Assembly (NCBI RefSeq): GCF_014650715.1
Contig: NZ_BMVM01000022.1
Coordinates: 1-64,000, forward strand
DNA length: 64,000 nucleotides
Direction: 5' to 3'
Source of the DNA: Streptomyces bluensis
GTDB taxonomy: Bacteria > Actinomycetota > Actinomycetes > Streptomycetales > Streptomycetaceae
Positions 25,128-34,395 of this stretch are shown one piece after another (the stretch's first letter is position 1; the number at the start of each line of letters is the position of its first letter). The notes below the pieces were generated by a model, which did not search any database, was not told where the DNA came from, and worked only from the letters and a program-made list of their open reading frames with translations. Made by a program: the position numbers and the translations under genes.

Positions 25128-27785
25128 ATGCGCTCGACGCAGATCCGTAGCCTGTTCACCGACTTCTTCACCTCCCGCGGCCACCAGCCGGTGCCGTCCA
25201 GCCCGCTGGTCCCCGACGACCCGACGCTGCTGCTGGCGAACGCCGGGATGAACCAGTTCAAGCTCTACTTCCTGGGCGAGACCACCCCGCCCTTCCCGCG
25301 CGCGACCAGCATCCAGAAGTGCGCCCGCACCTCCGACATCGACAACGTCGGCCGCACCAACCGGCACGCGACGTTCTTCGAGATGATGGGCAACTTCTCC
25401 TTCGGCGACTATTTCAAGGAAGACGCCATCGCCTTCGCCTGGGAACTGCTGACCCAGGGCTACCAACTGGAGAAGGACAAGCTCTGGATCACCGTCTTCG
25501 AGGACGACGACGAGGCCGAGCACATCTGGCGCCGCATCGGCGTCCCCGCGAGCCGCATCCAGCGGCTCGGCATGGAGGACAACTACTGGTCCATGGGCGT
25601 CCCCGGGCCCTGCGGGCCCTGCTCGGAGGTCAACTACGACCGCGGCCCCGCCTTCGGCAAGGAGGGCGGACCCGCCATCGACGGCGAACGCTACGTCGAG
25701 ATCTGGAACCTGGTCTTCATGCAGTTCCAGCGCGGCGAGGGCGACAAGAAGGGCAACTTCCCCATCCTCGGCGAACTCGCGCGCAAGGGCGTCGACACCG
25801 GCCTGGGCCTGGACCGGCTCGCCGCGATCCTCCAGGACGCGCAGAACGTGTGCACCACCGACCTGCTGCTGCCCACCTTCCACACTGTCCAGGACCTCGC
25901 CGGCCGTGAGGCCCCCAACGAGGGCGAGGAGAAGGTGTCCTTCCAGGTCGTCACCGAGCACGCCCGCTCCATCGCCTTCCTCATCGCCGACGGCGTCCTC
26001 CCGGCCAAGGATGGCCGCGGCTACATCCTGCGGCGGCTCATGCGCCGCGCGATCCGCCACGCCCGGCTGCTCGGCATCGACGGGCCCGTCCTCCCCGCCG
26101 TCACCGCCAGCGTGATCGGCAACCTCGGCACCGTCTGGCCCGAGTTGTCCGCGCAGGCCACGTTGATCGAGCAGGTCGTCACCGCGGAGGAGGAGTCCTT
26201 CTCTCGCACCCTGGCCCAGGGCACCCGGCTGCTGGATGCCGCGATCAGCCGCACCCAGGGCAGCGGCTCGGCCGCGCTGCCCGGTGAGACGGCCTTCGAA
26301 CTCGCCGATACCTACGGCTTTCCACTCGAGCTGACCGTGGAGGCCGCCCGGGATGCCGGGCTGACGGTCGATGAGGACCGGTTCGCCGTGCTGCTGGACG
26401 AGCAGAAGAAGCGCGCCAAGGCCGGCGGCAAGGCCAAGACCGCCGAGGCGCTGCGCAAGATGGACACCTACCGCGAGCTGGCGGCCGCTCTGCCACGCAC
26501 CGAGTTCCTCGGCTACGAGCACCTCACCGCCGAGACCACCATCAAGGGCCTCATCTCCAACGGCGCGGTCGTGTCCACCGTGACGGCAGGCTCCGACGTC
26601 GAAGTCGTCCTGGACCGCTCGCCGTTCTACGCCGAAGCCGGAGGGCAGATCGGCGACACCGGCACCCTGCGCACTCCAAGCGGCGCCCTCGTTCGTGTCA
26701 CTGACACCCGGTACGGGCTGGAGGGCTTCCGCATCCACACCGCCCGCGTCCTCGAAGGCGAACTGCACCCCGGCGACAGCGGCGAAGCCGCCGTGGACGC
26801 CGAACGCCGCGCCGGCCTGATGCGCTCGCACTCCGCCACCCACATCCTGCACGCCGTCGTCATGGCCACCCTCGGCGACCACGCCCGCCAGCAGGGCTCC
26901 CTCGTCGAACCCGACCGGCTCCGCTTCGACTTCGCCCACTTCACCGCCCTTACCCCCGACCAGCTCCACCAGATCGAGCAGGCCGTCAACGGCCACGTCC
27001 TGGACGACCCCGCTGTCCGCGCCTGGCACGCCGACCGCGCCGAGGCCGAAGCCGCTGGCGCCATCGCCCTGTTCGGCGAGAAGTACGGCGACACCGTCCG
27101 CATCGTCGACATCGGCGACTTCTCCCGCGAACTGTGCGGCGGCACCCACGTTGCCCACGGCTCCCAGGTCGGCGCTTTCCGCCTGCTGACCGAGTCCTCC
27201 ATCGGCTCCAACCTCCGCCGCGTCGAAGCCCTCACCGGCCACGGCACCCTCACCCATATCGACACCGAGCGGCGCCTGCTGAACGAGGTCGCCGTCCTCC
27301 TCGGCACGCGCCCCGGCGACACCCCCGAGGTCCTGCGCAAGCGGTTGGAGGCACTGGCCACCGCTCAGGACCAACTCGCCCGGCTGCGCGCGGCTGAGCT
27401 CAGGCAGCAAGCCGAACTCCTTGCCGGACAGGCCCAGCCCGCCGGGGAGGGCCTGCTACTGGCCCGGCGCATCACCGGGATCGCCCCGGATGAACTGCGT
27501 GGATTCGCAGCCGACGTCGTGACCCGGATCCCGCACGACCGCGCGATCGTCGTCTTCGGCGCCGAGCAGGACGGGAAGGCTCTGCTGGTCGCTGCGGTCT
27601 CCGGCCGCCTCAACCAGGACGGAGTCGAGGCGAGCCGGATCCTCACTAAGGCCGCCCGCGTGGTCGGCGGAGGTTCCGGCGGCCGCGGCCCGGTCGCCAA
27701 CGCTGGCGGCCGGCAACCCGAGCACCTCGACCAGGCGCTGGAATCTGCCGGGCGGGAAGCAGCCCAGATCCTTGAACGAAGCTGA
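25128..27785 (+). CDS. alaS: Alanyl-tRNA synthetase (possibly a second copy)
   Basis: An 885-residue, full-length enzyme charging tRNA-Ala. The catalytic domain starts MRSTQIRSLFTDFFTSRGH and has motif 1 RATSIQKCARTSDIDNVGRT and motif 2 HATFFEMMGNFSFGDYF. The tRNA-recognition helices include GRGYILRRLMRRAIRHARL. The editing domain has HSATHILH and the CGGTH zinc site, and the C-terminal coiled-coil/DHHA1 domain ends with GGGSGGRGPVANAGGR. All parts look functional. Its setting (accessory genes, HisD-like and SDR genes downstream, no alaS-ruvX-type core context) suggests a paralogue, for example self-resistance or supply of Ala-tRNA for a pathway. Whether the genome has another alaS cannot be seen here. 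Confidence 0.9.
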   Translation: MRSTQIRSLFTDFFTSRGHQPVPSSPLVPDDPTLLLANAGMNQFKLYFLGETTPPFPRATSIQKCARTSDIDNVGRTNRHATFFEMMGNFSFGDYFKEDAIAFAWELLTQGYQLEKDKLWITVFEDDDEAEHIWRRIGVPASRIQRLGMEDNYWSMGVPGPCGPCSEVNYDRGPAFGKEGGPAIDGERYVEIWNLVFMQFQRGEGDKKGNFPILGELARKGVDTGLGLDRLAAILQDAQNVCTTDLLLPTFHTVQDLAGREAPNEGEEKVSFQVVTEHARSIAFLIADGVLPAKDGRGYILRRLMRRAIRHARLLGIDGPVLPAVTASVIGNLGTVWPELSAQATLIEQVVTAEEESFSRTLAQGTRLLDAAISRTQGSGSAALPGETAFELADTYGFPLELTVEAARDAGLTVDEDRFAVLLDEQKKRAKAGGKAKTAEALRKMDTYRELAAALPRTEFLGYEHLTAETTIKGLISNGAVVSTVTAGSDVEVVLDRSPFYAEAGGQIGDTGTLRTPSGALVRVTDTRYGLEGFRIHTARVLEGELHPGDSGEAAVDAERRAGLMRSHSATHILHAVVMATLGDHARQQGSLVEPDRLRFDFAHFTALTPDQLHQIEQAVNGHVLDDPAVRAWHADRAEAEAAGAIALFGEKYGDTVRIVDIGDFSRELCGGTHVAHGSQVGAFRLLTESSIGSNLRRVEALTGHGTLTHIDTERRLLNEVAVLLGTRPGDTPEVLRKRLEALATAQDQLARLRAAELRQQAELLAGQAQPAGEGLLLARRITGIAPDELRGFAADVVTRIPHDRAIVVFGAEQDGKALLVAAVSGRLNQDGVEASRILTKAARVVGGGSGGRGPVANAGGRQPEHLDQALESAGREAAQILERS

Positions 27786-27795
27786 GCACGGCTGC

Positions 27796-27822
27796 CCCGG
27801 GACGGACGTCTTCCGTCCCGGG
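27796..27822. terminator. Bidirectional terminator between convergent genes
   Basis: CCCGGGACGGA (27796-27806), loop CGTCT, then TCCGTCCCGGG (27812-27822): an 11-bp perfect stem in the 51-bp gap between alaS and the convergent minus-strand gene. Confidence 0.75.
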
Positions 27823-27836
27823 CACCGCTCACCGCG

Positions 27837-28334
27837 TCAGCTGCACGATCCGTAGGGCGCAATGTGCGTCGCGACGTTCGGCAGTGAGCGTACCCGCGCG
27901 TTCGAGGCGACCGCTTCCCGTAGCTGCTCGATCTCGGCGTGCTGGGCAGCCAGCCGGGAGACCGCCAGGGCTTTGAACTCGGTCAGCTCGGCCAGTTGCT
28001 CATCGCGGGCAGTGATCCGCCTCTTCAGCTCGGCGACCTGTTTCTTGAGCCGGTCGATCTGGGCGTCTCGCGGGTCGACGATCTCTCCGGCGGCCCGGAG
28101 GTCCTGCAATCGGCGTTCGAACTCTTCGGCGAGGTGCTGGTAGGGCCCCGGCCTCGGGGTGCCGTCACGGTTCTTCTTCGGGTAGAAGCCGGTACGGGTG
28201 ACACCGGCCGCGGCGGCGAGGGTCTTCAGGTCGGCTCTGTTGCCGGGCGGCAGGTCGCCAGCCAGGATGCGATCCATGGCGGCCGTGATCGCGGCCTCGT
28301 TAAGGGCCTTGTCCGTTTCGGTGAGGCGGGCCAC
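27837..28334 (-). CDS. Coiled-coil DNA-binding-like protein
   Basis: A 165-residue protein. The N-terminus ETDKALNEAAITAAMDRIL and LKTLAAAAGVTRTGFYPKK looks like a helix-turn-helix resembling TetR-like or transposition accessory proteins. Residues 85-150 form a long coiled coil (IDRLKKQVAELKRRITARDE). The GTG at 28334 has GGAGGAA eight bases upstream. Similar small proteins (DUF6262-like) accompany tyrosine-recombinase transposons, but no recombinase is present here. Function unassigned. Confidence 0.65.
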   Translation of the reverse strand: MARLTETDKALNEAAITAAMDRILAGDLPPGNRADLKTLAAAAGVTRTGFYPKKNRDGTPRPGPYQHLAEEFERRLQDLRAAGEIVDPRDAQIDRLKKQVAELKRRITARDEQLAELTEFKALAVSRLAAQHAEIEQLREAVASNARVRSLPNVATHIAPYGSCS

Positions 28335-28359
28335 GGTCAGTTCCTCCCTGCGAGGACGG

Positions 28360-28760
28360 GGGTGGCGGCATCGATCTCGGCAACGACTGCACCAGGTGGC
28401 GGCCAGCGCGGCCCTCGACCTGGGTGAGCACCGCCGGGCGCTGGAGCACTTCCAGGCCGCAGGTGACGCCGCCGATCCGTACGACACGGAGAAGGAGCCG
28501 CGCGGGACCGCGATCTACCTGACCCGCCAGCGGAGACCCACCCAGCGCTGGGGGAGATCGACGCTGCGGTGGACCTGGCCCGTCAGGCGGTGGACCGCAT
28601 GGGCGGCACCGCCTCGGCCCTCGGCAGTAGCACCATCACCGCTCTGCGCGGCAAACTCGCCGCACAACCGTGCCATCCCCGACGTGAGGGACTTCCTCGC
28701 CGCCACCGCATGGAACACCGGCGTCCCGCCTCCCGAGGGCTGGGGGCGGGACGCCGTACG
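28360..28760 (+). pseudogene. TPR-region remnant of a regulator
   Basis: Coding-like pieces in shifting frames read ALDLGEHRRALEHFQAA, PRGTAIYLTRQ, LGEIDAAVDLARQAVDRMGG, ALGSSTITALRGKLA and IPDVRDFLAATA. They are in the order found in the C-terminal tetratricopeptide domains of Streptomyces XRE regulators. Several indels and the missing N-terminus make it non-functional. Confidence 0.55.
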
Positions 28761-28774
28761 GGCGGCAGGGCCGG

Positions 28775-30124
28775 TTACTCGGAGGCGCGCTCGCGGACGG
28801 TCACGGTCGCGGTGTGCGCGGGGAAGCCCTCGTGGCCAGCGAGCTCGGTCACCACTGGGGCCAGCCGGCGGAACTCGGCCTCGTCCAGCTGCGCGAGGGC
28901 GGCCCGCACCAGGTATGTCGAGGCGGTCACGCCGCTGGAGACCTGAGCGAACCCGGTGGTCGGCAGCGTCGCGGGGGTGCCGATGGCGAAGTTGGAGGCC
29001 GCGAACGTCGTCCACTGGCCCAGCAGCACCGTGCCGGAGTACTTCGCCAGCGGCAGCCACGCCTTCGGCTCTGCGACGGCCAGCTGCAGGTGCTCGGGGG
29101 CGTAGGCGTTGGCGACCTCCATTGCCTCCTCGCGGCTTGCGGCGAGTACCAGGCCGCCGTTGGCCGCGATCGACGTCGTCGCGTAGGTGCGGCGCGGCTC
29201 GGGCAGCTCGGCCAGCTGCTCGGCGACGTGCGCGCGGACGCCTTCCAGTAGCGTGCGGGAGGTGGAGACCAGCACGGCGGAGGAGTCCGGGCCGTGCTCG
29301 GCCTCGTTGATCAGGTCGGCGGCCAGCAGCCGCAGGTCGGCGCTGTCGTCGGCCACGATCAGCGCGTCGGTGGGGCCGAAGCCGACCTCCACCACGCAGC
29401 CCAGCCGCTGCACCTCCAGCTGCGCGCACGCCACCGCGGGCGAGCCCGGGCCGACGATCTTCCGCACCTTCGGGACCGTCTCGGTGCCGCAGGCCAGCGC
29501 GGCGATTCCGGCCGGGCCGTTGCTGCGGTACACCTCGCTCAGGCCGAGCTCCTGCGCGGCGACCAGGGTCGCCGGATCCACCTGGCCACTTCCGCCGGGC
29601 ACCGGCGGCACCATGACCACGATCCGTTCGACCCCGGCGACCACGGCCGGGGTGGCGATCTGGATCAGTACGGACGGGAAGGAGCCCTTGCCGGAGGGGA
29701 CGAACAGCCCGACCGAGGGAATCGCCGTGGCCTGCTCGCCGACCAGCAGCCCCGGCCGCGGCTCCGCCGTCCACGACGCACGCTCGACGATCAGCTCGTT
29801 GAACGCCCGCACCTGCGCGATCGAGGTGCGGATCGCCTCGATGAGCGGCTTGCTGACCGCCGCGCGGGCCTGGGCGAACTCCTCCTCGCTCACCAGCAGG
29901 CGCTGTGCCGGCAGGGTCATCTTGTCGAACCGGCCGAGCGCGTCGACCAGCGCGGCGTCTCCGCGCTTGCGGACGTCCTCCACGATGGTCGCGATCGAGG
30001 CCCGCAGGCCCTCGTCCACGCCGTCGTGATCGCTTCCCCGGGCCAGAATCCGATGGTGCTCCTCGGCCGTCGCCGTGCCCCAGTCGACCAGCCGCAGATC
30101 GGCCACGTTCACAGTCCCAGTCAT
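28775..30124 (-). CDS. Histidinol dehydrogenase-like enzyme (paralogue)
   Basis: A 449-residue protein covering the whole HisD fold: KRGDAALVDALGRFD, VPSGKGSFPSVLIQ, VGFGPTDALIVADD and YAPEHLQLAV (general base pair Glu344-His345) are present. However, the usual zinc-ligand Gln in QAEH is Glu274 (NEAEHGPDS), and the usual Asp of GDYxxGxNHVLPT is Asn378 in a rewritten ASNFAIGTPATLPT loop; His277 and His437 remain. It is therefore unlikely to be the histidine-pathway enzyme and more likely an NAD-dependent alcohol dehydrogenase of secondary metabolism. The preceding gene in the same orientation is a broken SDR. Confidence 0.8.
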   Translation of the reverse strand: MTGTVNVADLRLVDWGTATAEEHHRILARGSDHDGVDEGLRASIATIVEDVRKRGDAALVDALGRFDKMTLPAQRLLVSEEEFAQARAAVSKPLIEAIRTSIAQVRAFNELIVERASWTAEPRPGLLVGEQATAIPSVGLFVPSGKGSFPSVLIQIATPAVVAGVERIVVMVPPVPGGSGQVDPATLVAAQELGLSEVYRSNGPAGIAALACGTETVPKVRKIVGPGSPAVACAQLEVQRLGCVVEVGFGPTDALIVADDSADLRLLAADLINEAEHGPDSSAVLVSTSRTLLEGVRAHVAEQLAELPEPRRTYATTSIAANGGLVLAASREEAMEVANAYAPEHLQLAVAEPKAWLPLAKYSGTVLLGQWTTFAASNFAIGTPATLPTTGFAQVSSGVTASTYLVRAALAQLDEAEFRRLAPVVTELAGHEGFPAHTATVTVRERASE

Positions 30125-30267
30125 CCGTCCGCTTCTCATCGCCCGCTCGTGTACGGGTCAGGCCCGGCTCGAGTCCGTCTCTCCGAGGGAGACCTTCTTC
30201 GAGGCAGGGCCTCTCGCCTCCAGGGTAGCGACCAGGCTCTCCCGCCACGCGGGGGTCGCGCTTGCAT

Positions 30268-31088
30268 TCACCCGCAGCCGGATTCGCCGCCGTCGACCGG
30301 GATCACCACGCCGGTCACGTACGCACCCGCCCGGGAGGCCAGGAACAGCGCCGCACCCGCCACGTCCTCCGCCCGCCCGAGCCGGGCCAACGGAATCGCC
30401 GCCACGAGCAGCTCGCGCTGGTCGGGGTCGGCCAGCAGCTCGGCGGTCATCGCGGTGGCGAACAGCCCCGGCGCCACCGCGTTCACCGTCACCCGCTCCC
30501 CGGCCAGCCGCCGGGCCAGGTGCCGGGTGAGCTGGTGCACCGCCGCCTTGCTCGCCCGTAGGCATAGTTCTCCACCGGCGAGACCACTGGCCCGCCGTCG
30601 ATCGACCCGATCGTGATCACGCGTGCCGGTTCGCCCGGGCGAGCGGCCACTGCTGCCCGCAGCCCCGGAAGCAGCCCCACGGTCAGGCGGAACACTGCCT
30701 TGACGTTGATCGCCCATACCGCATCGAACACCTCATCGGGATGGTCCGTAAGCGGCCCCACCCAGGTGGTGCCCGCGTTGTTCACCAGCACATCCACCAC
30801 CGGCGCCACCGCCAGCACCTGCTCGGCCACCCGGTCCACGCCCTGCGCCGTGGACAGATCGCCGATCACCACCTCACAGCGCCCCGACGCCCGCAGCTCC
30901 GCAGGGGCCTCCTCGCGTGCCTCAGCCCGCCGCGACACCAGCACCACCGGGGCGCCGCCGGCCGCGAAGCCGCTCGTGACCATCCGTCCGATCCCCGTGG
31001 CGCCCCCGGTGACCACGACGGTCTTGCCCTCCACTGCGAACAGCCCATCCGGGCCGACCGGCCCGCTCCGCGTACGTGTCTCCTCCAT
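30268..31088 (-). pseudogene. Short-chain dehydrogenase/reductase with one-base frameshift
   Basis: The first part has TGGATGIGRM (cofactor site), NNAGTTWVG and ITIGSIDG. The second part, in another frame, has ASKAAVHQLTRHL, RVTVNAVAPGLFATAM and YVTGVVIPVDGG. The junction reads NYAYG then should continue ASKAAV (the active-site YxxxK); deletion of one G near 30554-30557 explains the break exactly. It would otherwise be a normal ~270-residue classical SDR. Sequencing error is possible in this G-run. Confidence 0.8.
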
Positions 31089-31539
31089 ACGGCCCAGCCC
31101 ACCCCACCAGCACCCCCAGCGACAGGGGAGAAGTGTGTGCCCGCCGTGTGCCGCACCGGCATCTCGCCGCCTGCCACCGCCAGACTCACCGCTTCCCGGG
31201 CACACGCACTCCAGCAGCCGGTCGTCCAGTAGCAACTGTGTTCCGTCCTGCCACCGTCACCGGGCGGCCGATCGCCACACGGCCGCGGACACGGCCCAGG
31301 ACCCTCGTCGAGCGGGCGGTGGCGGACCATACAGACTGGCTGACCTCCTGGCCGGGGCACCGGCCGCGCCCACGGTGGTGCGGGCGTGAGGTCGCACAGG
31401 AACGCCGGTCGGGCTCGGCGCCTCTGCGTCGGCGCTGGGCCTGTTCGTGCTGATGCCTGGCCTGATTGGCGGCCTGCTGGCCGAGCGCGGCCACCACCTG
31501 TCACTGACACGCCCCGCCTCACCAGGAAGATTGATCACC
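31089..31539. other. Gap without a supported gene
   Basis: Between the divergent SDR relic and the next plus-strand gene. Coding-like scraps occur but no start, motif or repeat I can support. Promoters for both directions should be here. Confidence 0.35.
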
Positions 31540-32193
31540 ATGGCGAGCGACGACGAGGCGCCGCTCGCGCACTCCGGCCCAGATCGAAAGAAGCACCACG
31601 TGAGTGACCCCGCGCAGCAGTGGGACGACATACTCGCCGACCTCCTCGTGGAATGCGGCCACTGCCACGCCCCTATGTCCCCGCTCCCGCCGACCGCCGC
31701 CGAGCCGCGCTATTCGTGCCTGCAGGAGATGTACCCGGCGTGCACCGAGGCGGCGATGCCAGCCCTCGAACTTGAGGACTACGTGGCCTACCAGGTGCTG
31801 GGAGAGATGGCCAAGCCCGCGGTCGCGGAGGCTCTGACTCAGGTTCTCCTCCAGTTCCTCGACACAGACCTGGCCTCCGGGCAGGGGGAACGAGCCGCTG
31901 TCAGAGCCCTCGCCGATGTGCCGGCCGAAGAGGCCGAGGCTATCCGCCGCAACCTCACCCGCTACATGGACGAGGACACCTTCAGCCCGCGCTGGCTGGC
32001 CGACTGGTGGAACCGACGCGCCGCCCGCGTTCCCCACCGCAAGCGCCAGCTGTGCCGGGCGTTCCTGACCAAGGTCGAACTGCGTGCCGGTCCCGCGCCC
32101 GCACCCGGAGCCCTGTACGACGACCGGATCGTCCTGCACTGGAAGGTCTGGGAGAACCCGCCAGACAGCATCAGTCTCCGAGAAGCGCCGTGA
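31540..32193 (+). CDS. Hypothetical protein with recombinase-like zinc ribbon
   Basis: A 217-residue protein. LLVECGHCHAPMSPLPPTA, YSCLQEMYPACTEAAMPA and LEDYVAYQVLGEMAKP are laid out like the zinc beta-ribbon and following helix of large serine recombinases (Cys-x2-Cys ... Cys-x7-Cys). The catalytic and recombinase domains are absent, and the rest (ERAAVRALADVPAEEAEAIR, DRIVLHWKVWENPP) also echoes recombinase C-termini. It may be a stand-alone descendant or the tail of a lost recombinase. The start could instead be the GTG at 31602. Confidence 0.55.
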   Translation: MASDDEAPLAHSGPDRKKHHVSDPAQQWDDILADLLVECGHCHAPMSPLPPTAAEPRYSCLQEMYPACTEAAMPALELEDYVAYQVLGEMAKPAVAEALTQVLLQFLDTDLASGQGERAAVRALADVPAEEAEAIRRNLTRYMDEDTFSPRWLADWWNRRAARVPHRKRQLCRAFLTKVELRAGPAPAPGALYDDRIVLHWKVWENPPDSISLREAP

Positions 32194-32232
32194 TTCCCTC
32201 ATTGCATCGCACCGGTATCGCGCACAAAGTGG

Positions 32233-32430
32233 GTGCCTCAGGGCAAGATCGTCGGCGTGGGAACCCTACCGGCCCCCGGCGGTGACTGCTTCGCAGTGAT
32301 CGCAGCCCCAGGGATCTTCGCCGTGGCCGCCGAAGTAGTCGCTCTCGCCGAACTCGCGGGTACGGCACGGGCGTTCGCATATGGGATCCGGCACGGCCGC
32401 TTGAGCCGACCTGGCGGATCGGCAGCATGA
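32233..32430 (+). CDS. Possible small protein
   Basis: A GTG-started 65-codon frame, beginning MPQGKIVGVGTLPAPGGDCF and continuing AVIAAPGIFAVAAEVVALAE, with good third-position GC. No ribosome site or family is recognised, so this is a weak call. Confidence 0.3.
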   Translation: MPQGKIVGVGTLPAPGGDCFAVIAAPGIFAVAAEVVALAELAGTARAFAYGIRHGRLSRPGGSAA

Positions 32431-32439
32431 ACACCACGG

Positions 32440-32712
32440 ATGTCAGTCGATGAGGGTGGCGCGTCCTTCGGTGGCCAGCACCGGATTGCGCAGTGCGGCG
32501 CCGGTGCCTGCGGGCCAACGGCGTGCCCGTACTGCAGTTCGCGAGCAAGCTCGTTCATCACCTCGGGCAAGAACAAGGGCCACCACCCCTCGGTCGCCAC
32601 CATCTACCGCATCCTTGCCGAAGCCGACGCGGCGGACGGCATCGAGAAGCCCGTACGTAAGCCGCCCCGGTGGCACGGGGGAACACCACCGGGACGGTTC
32701 CGCTCAGCGTAG
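32440..32712 (+). pseudogene. Fragment resembling a DNA-binding/recombinase C-terminus
   Basis: The stretch ITSGKNKGHHPSVATIYRIL with AEADAADGIEKP resembles the HTH tail of resolvase-like or replication proteins. The surrounding frame is poor and no start fits it. Treated as a remnant. Confidence 0.3.
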
Positions 32713-32932
32713 GGCCACGTGGCCCGCGCAGGGTACCTACTCGGACTTCTTGACCATGGTCTTGCCGCAGCAGCACGTCGGGCTCTGCTGGCCACACGTC
32801 CTGGGCATGCTGGAACACGAACGGCTTCATGACCATGCACCGTAGCCTCTCGACCCTGAACGCGCGTCGGCTGTAGGCGAGTTGGGTACGGTCCGACCGG
32901 CAGTCCGGGTCGTTCGGCGGCGGAGGCGAATC

Positions 32933-34387
32933 ATGAAGAGTGCGCACATGGGGCTCGCGGCGTTCGAGACCAGAGTGAGCGAGGCTGCCCGGACGCTGCT
33001 GCACAACCAGGGGTACGACGGCGGGTGGGGCCTCACCCTGACCTCAGTCTCGTCGATCGTCAACACCAGCGAGGTCCTGCCGATTCTGCGGGCCGCCGGC
33101 ATCGCCGGACAGCCGGTTCGCCAAGGGCTCGACTTCCTCACCGGCGCCATCCCGGAGCACTCGCGGCCCCGGCCCAAAGGCGGTCGTGGTGAGCACACCC
33201 GGTTCATCGCCTTCGGCCTGGCCGGACTGCTGTCCCACCCTCGTTTCTTCCACCACAACGGCGTTGCGGAGACCGCGGCCTGGTGCGTCGGTTGGTTGGA
33301 GGACCACCAGGTCGACCACGGCTGGCCCGAAGTCCTCGGACTCGACGACACCTCGCTGCACCAGACCGCCTTGGTGGTGCACCGGCTCGCCGAGCTCAGA
33401 GATGCCCTCCATGACTTCGGCCCCGGACTCCTCTTACCCGGCGGGGTGGAGACCACCAGCCTGCTGGAGCGCGTCGAACCGCTGATCGACCACGGAGTGC
33501 ACGGCCTGCTCTACCACCGGCGCCCCAGCGGGGCATGGGGGTGGCGTACCTACATCGACACCGACCCGAGCCCGAGCAAGACCGCGCTGTGCCTGCTCGC
33601 GCTGTCGGCCGTCTGTGCCGGAACCGGGCCCGGCGGCGAGCCCGCCTACCGGGACGTTCCGCAGGAGGTGGGCGGGGTGCACGGCCCGGTGCAGTGGAAG
33701 CGGCTGTCCGAGGCGGTCGTCGAGGCCGGCCAGTGGTTGCTGCACAACCACCACCGGTGGGAGGAGTTCGTCGAGGACGACAAGGACGTGCAAGGCACGG
33801 CCTGGGAGCACATGGCGTACGCGCTGTGCACCGAGGCTGCCATCCGGGCCGGCGCGAGCCCGCGCGATCCCCGCCTCGCCAAGGCGTGGAAGTTGATGAA
33901 CGCCCTGTGGGACCCGGAGGCCGGGCTGTGGAACGAGCCGGGTGCCTCGGGCAAGCGCGCCACCATCAGGGCCGCGTACTACACGGTGTCGGCCTACGAG
34001 GAAGCGATGCAGCGTCTGGCCCGGATGAACCTTGCCGACACCACCTCCGAGGGCGCGAGCGAGGCGTCGGCCGAGATGGTCATCGTCCATGTCGCCCTCG
34101 GTCCGGACCGGACCGTCCTCCTCGGGGCACGCGACAGCGAAGGAAGCGTGGCGTGTGAGCTGTCGGAGCGCCTGTTCGACGTGGTGAAGGTCGTGTACGA
34201 CGCCCCCGAGGCCGGAATGTCGACTGAGCGGATCGCGGCGAAGCTCTACGTCGCCCCGTCCTCGGTGCCCAAGTACGTTCAGCGTCTCAACCAGGCTGTC
34301 TCTGCGGCCTTTGGCGGCGCCCCGGCGCGGCTACTGCTGGCCAGCACGGTGGACGGGGCCAGCGGGTATCGCCTCGCAGGGCGGTAG
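32933..34387 (+). CDS. Terpenoid-cyclase-fold (alpha/alpha-barrel) protein with C-terminal HTH
   Basis: A 484-residue protein. Repeated Gly-Gly-Trp-type turns (NQGYDGGWGL, HGWPEVLGLDDTSLHQTALV, PSGAWGWRTYIDTDPSPSKT, WEHMAYALCTEAA) mark an alpha/alpha-toroid as in prenyltransferase/squalene-cyclase repeats. The class II DxDD motif is not present (LGLDDT occurs instead), so cyclase activity is doubtful. From ~residue 385 a winged-helix-like module (STERIAAKLYVAPSSVPKYV) is fused. The ATG has GGAGG upstream. It may be a sensor-regulator that binds a lipid- or peptide-like ligand; its position before the cyclophane locus is suggestive only. Confidence 0.7.
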   Translation: MKSAHMGLAAFETRVSEAARTLLHNQGYDGGWGLTLTSVSSIVNTSEVLPILRAAGIAGQPVRQGLDFLTGAIPEHSRPRPKGGRGEHTRFIAFGLAGLLSHPRFFHHNGVAETAAWCVGWLEDHQVDHGWPEVLGLDDTSLHQTALVVHRLAELRDALHDFGPGLLLPGGVETTSLLERVEPLIDHGVHGLLYHRRPSGAWGWRTYIDTDPSPSKTALCLLALSAVCAGTGPGGEPAYRDVPQEVGGVHGPVQWKRLSEAVVEAGQWLLHNHHRWEEFVEDDKDVQGTAWEHMAYALCTEAAIRAGASPRDPRLAKAWKLMNALWDPEAGLWNEPGASGKRATIRAAYYTVSAYEEAMQRLARMNLADTTSEGASEASAEMVIVHVALGPDRTVLLGARDSEGSVACELSERLFDVVKVVYDAPEAGMSTERIAAKLYVAPSSVPKYVQRLNQAVSAAFGGAPARLLLASTVDGASGYRLAGR

Positions 34388-34395
34388 GCCGCCGC

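Noticed and set aside
25092..27410. 772-codon open frame on the minus strand opposite alaS
   Set aside because: It mirrors the conserved alanyl-tRNA synthetase exactly; the long antisense frame is produced by GC-rich codon bias and has no family motif.
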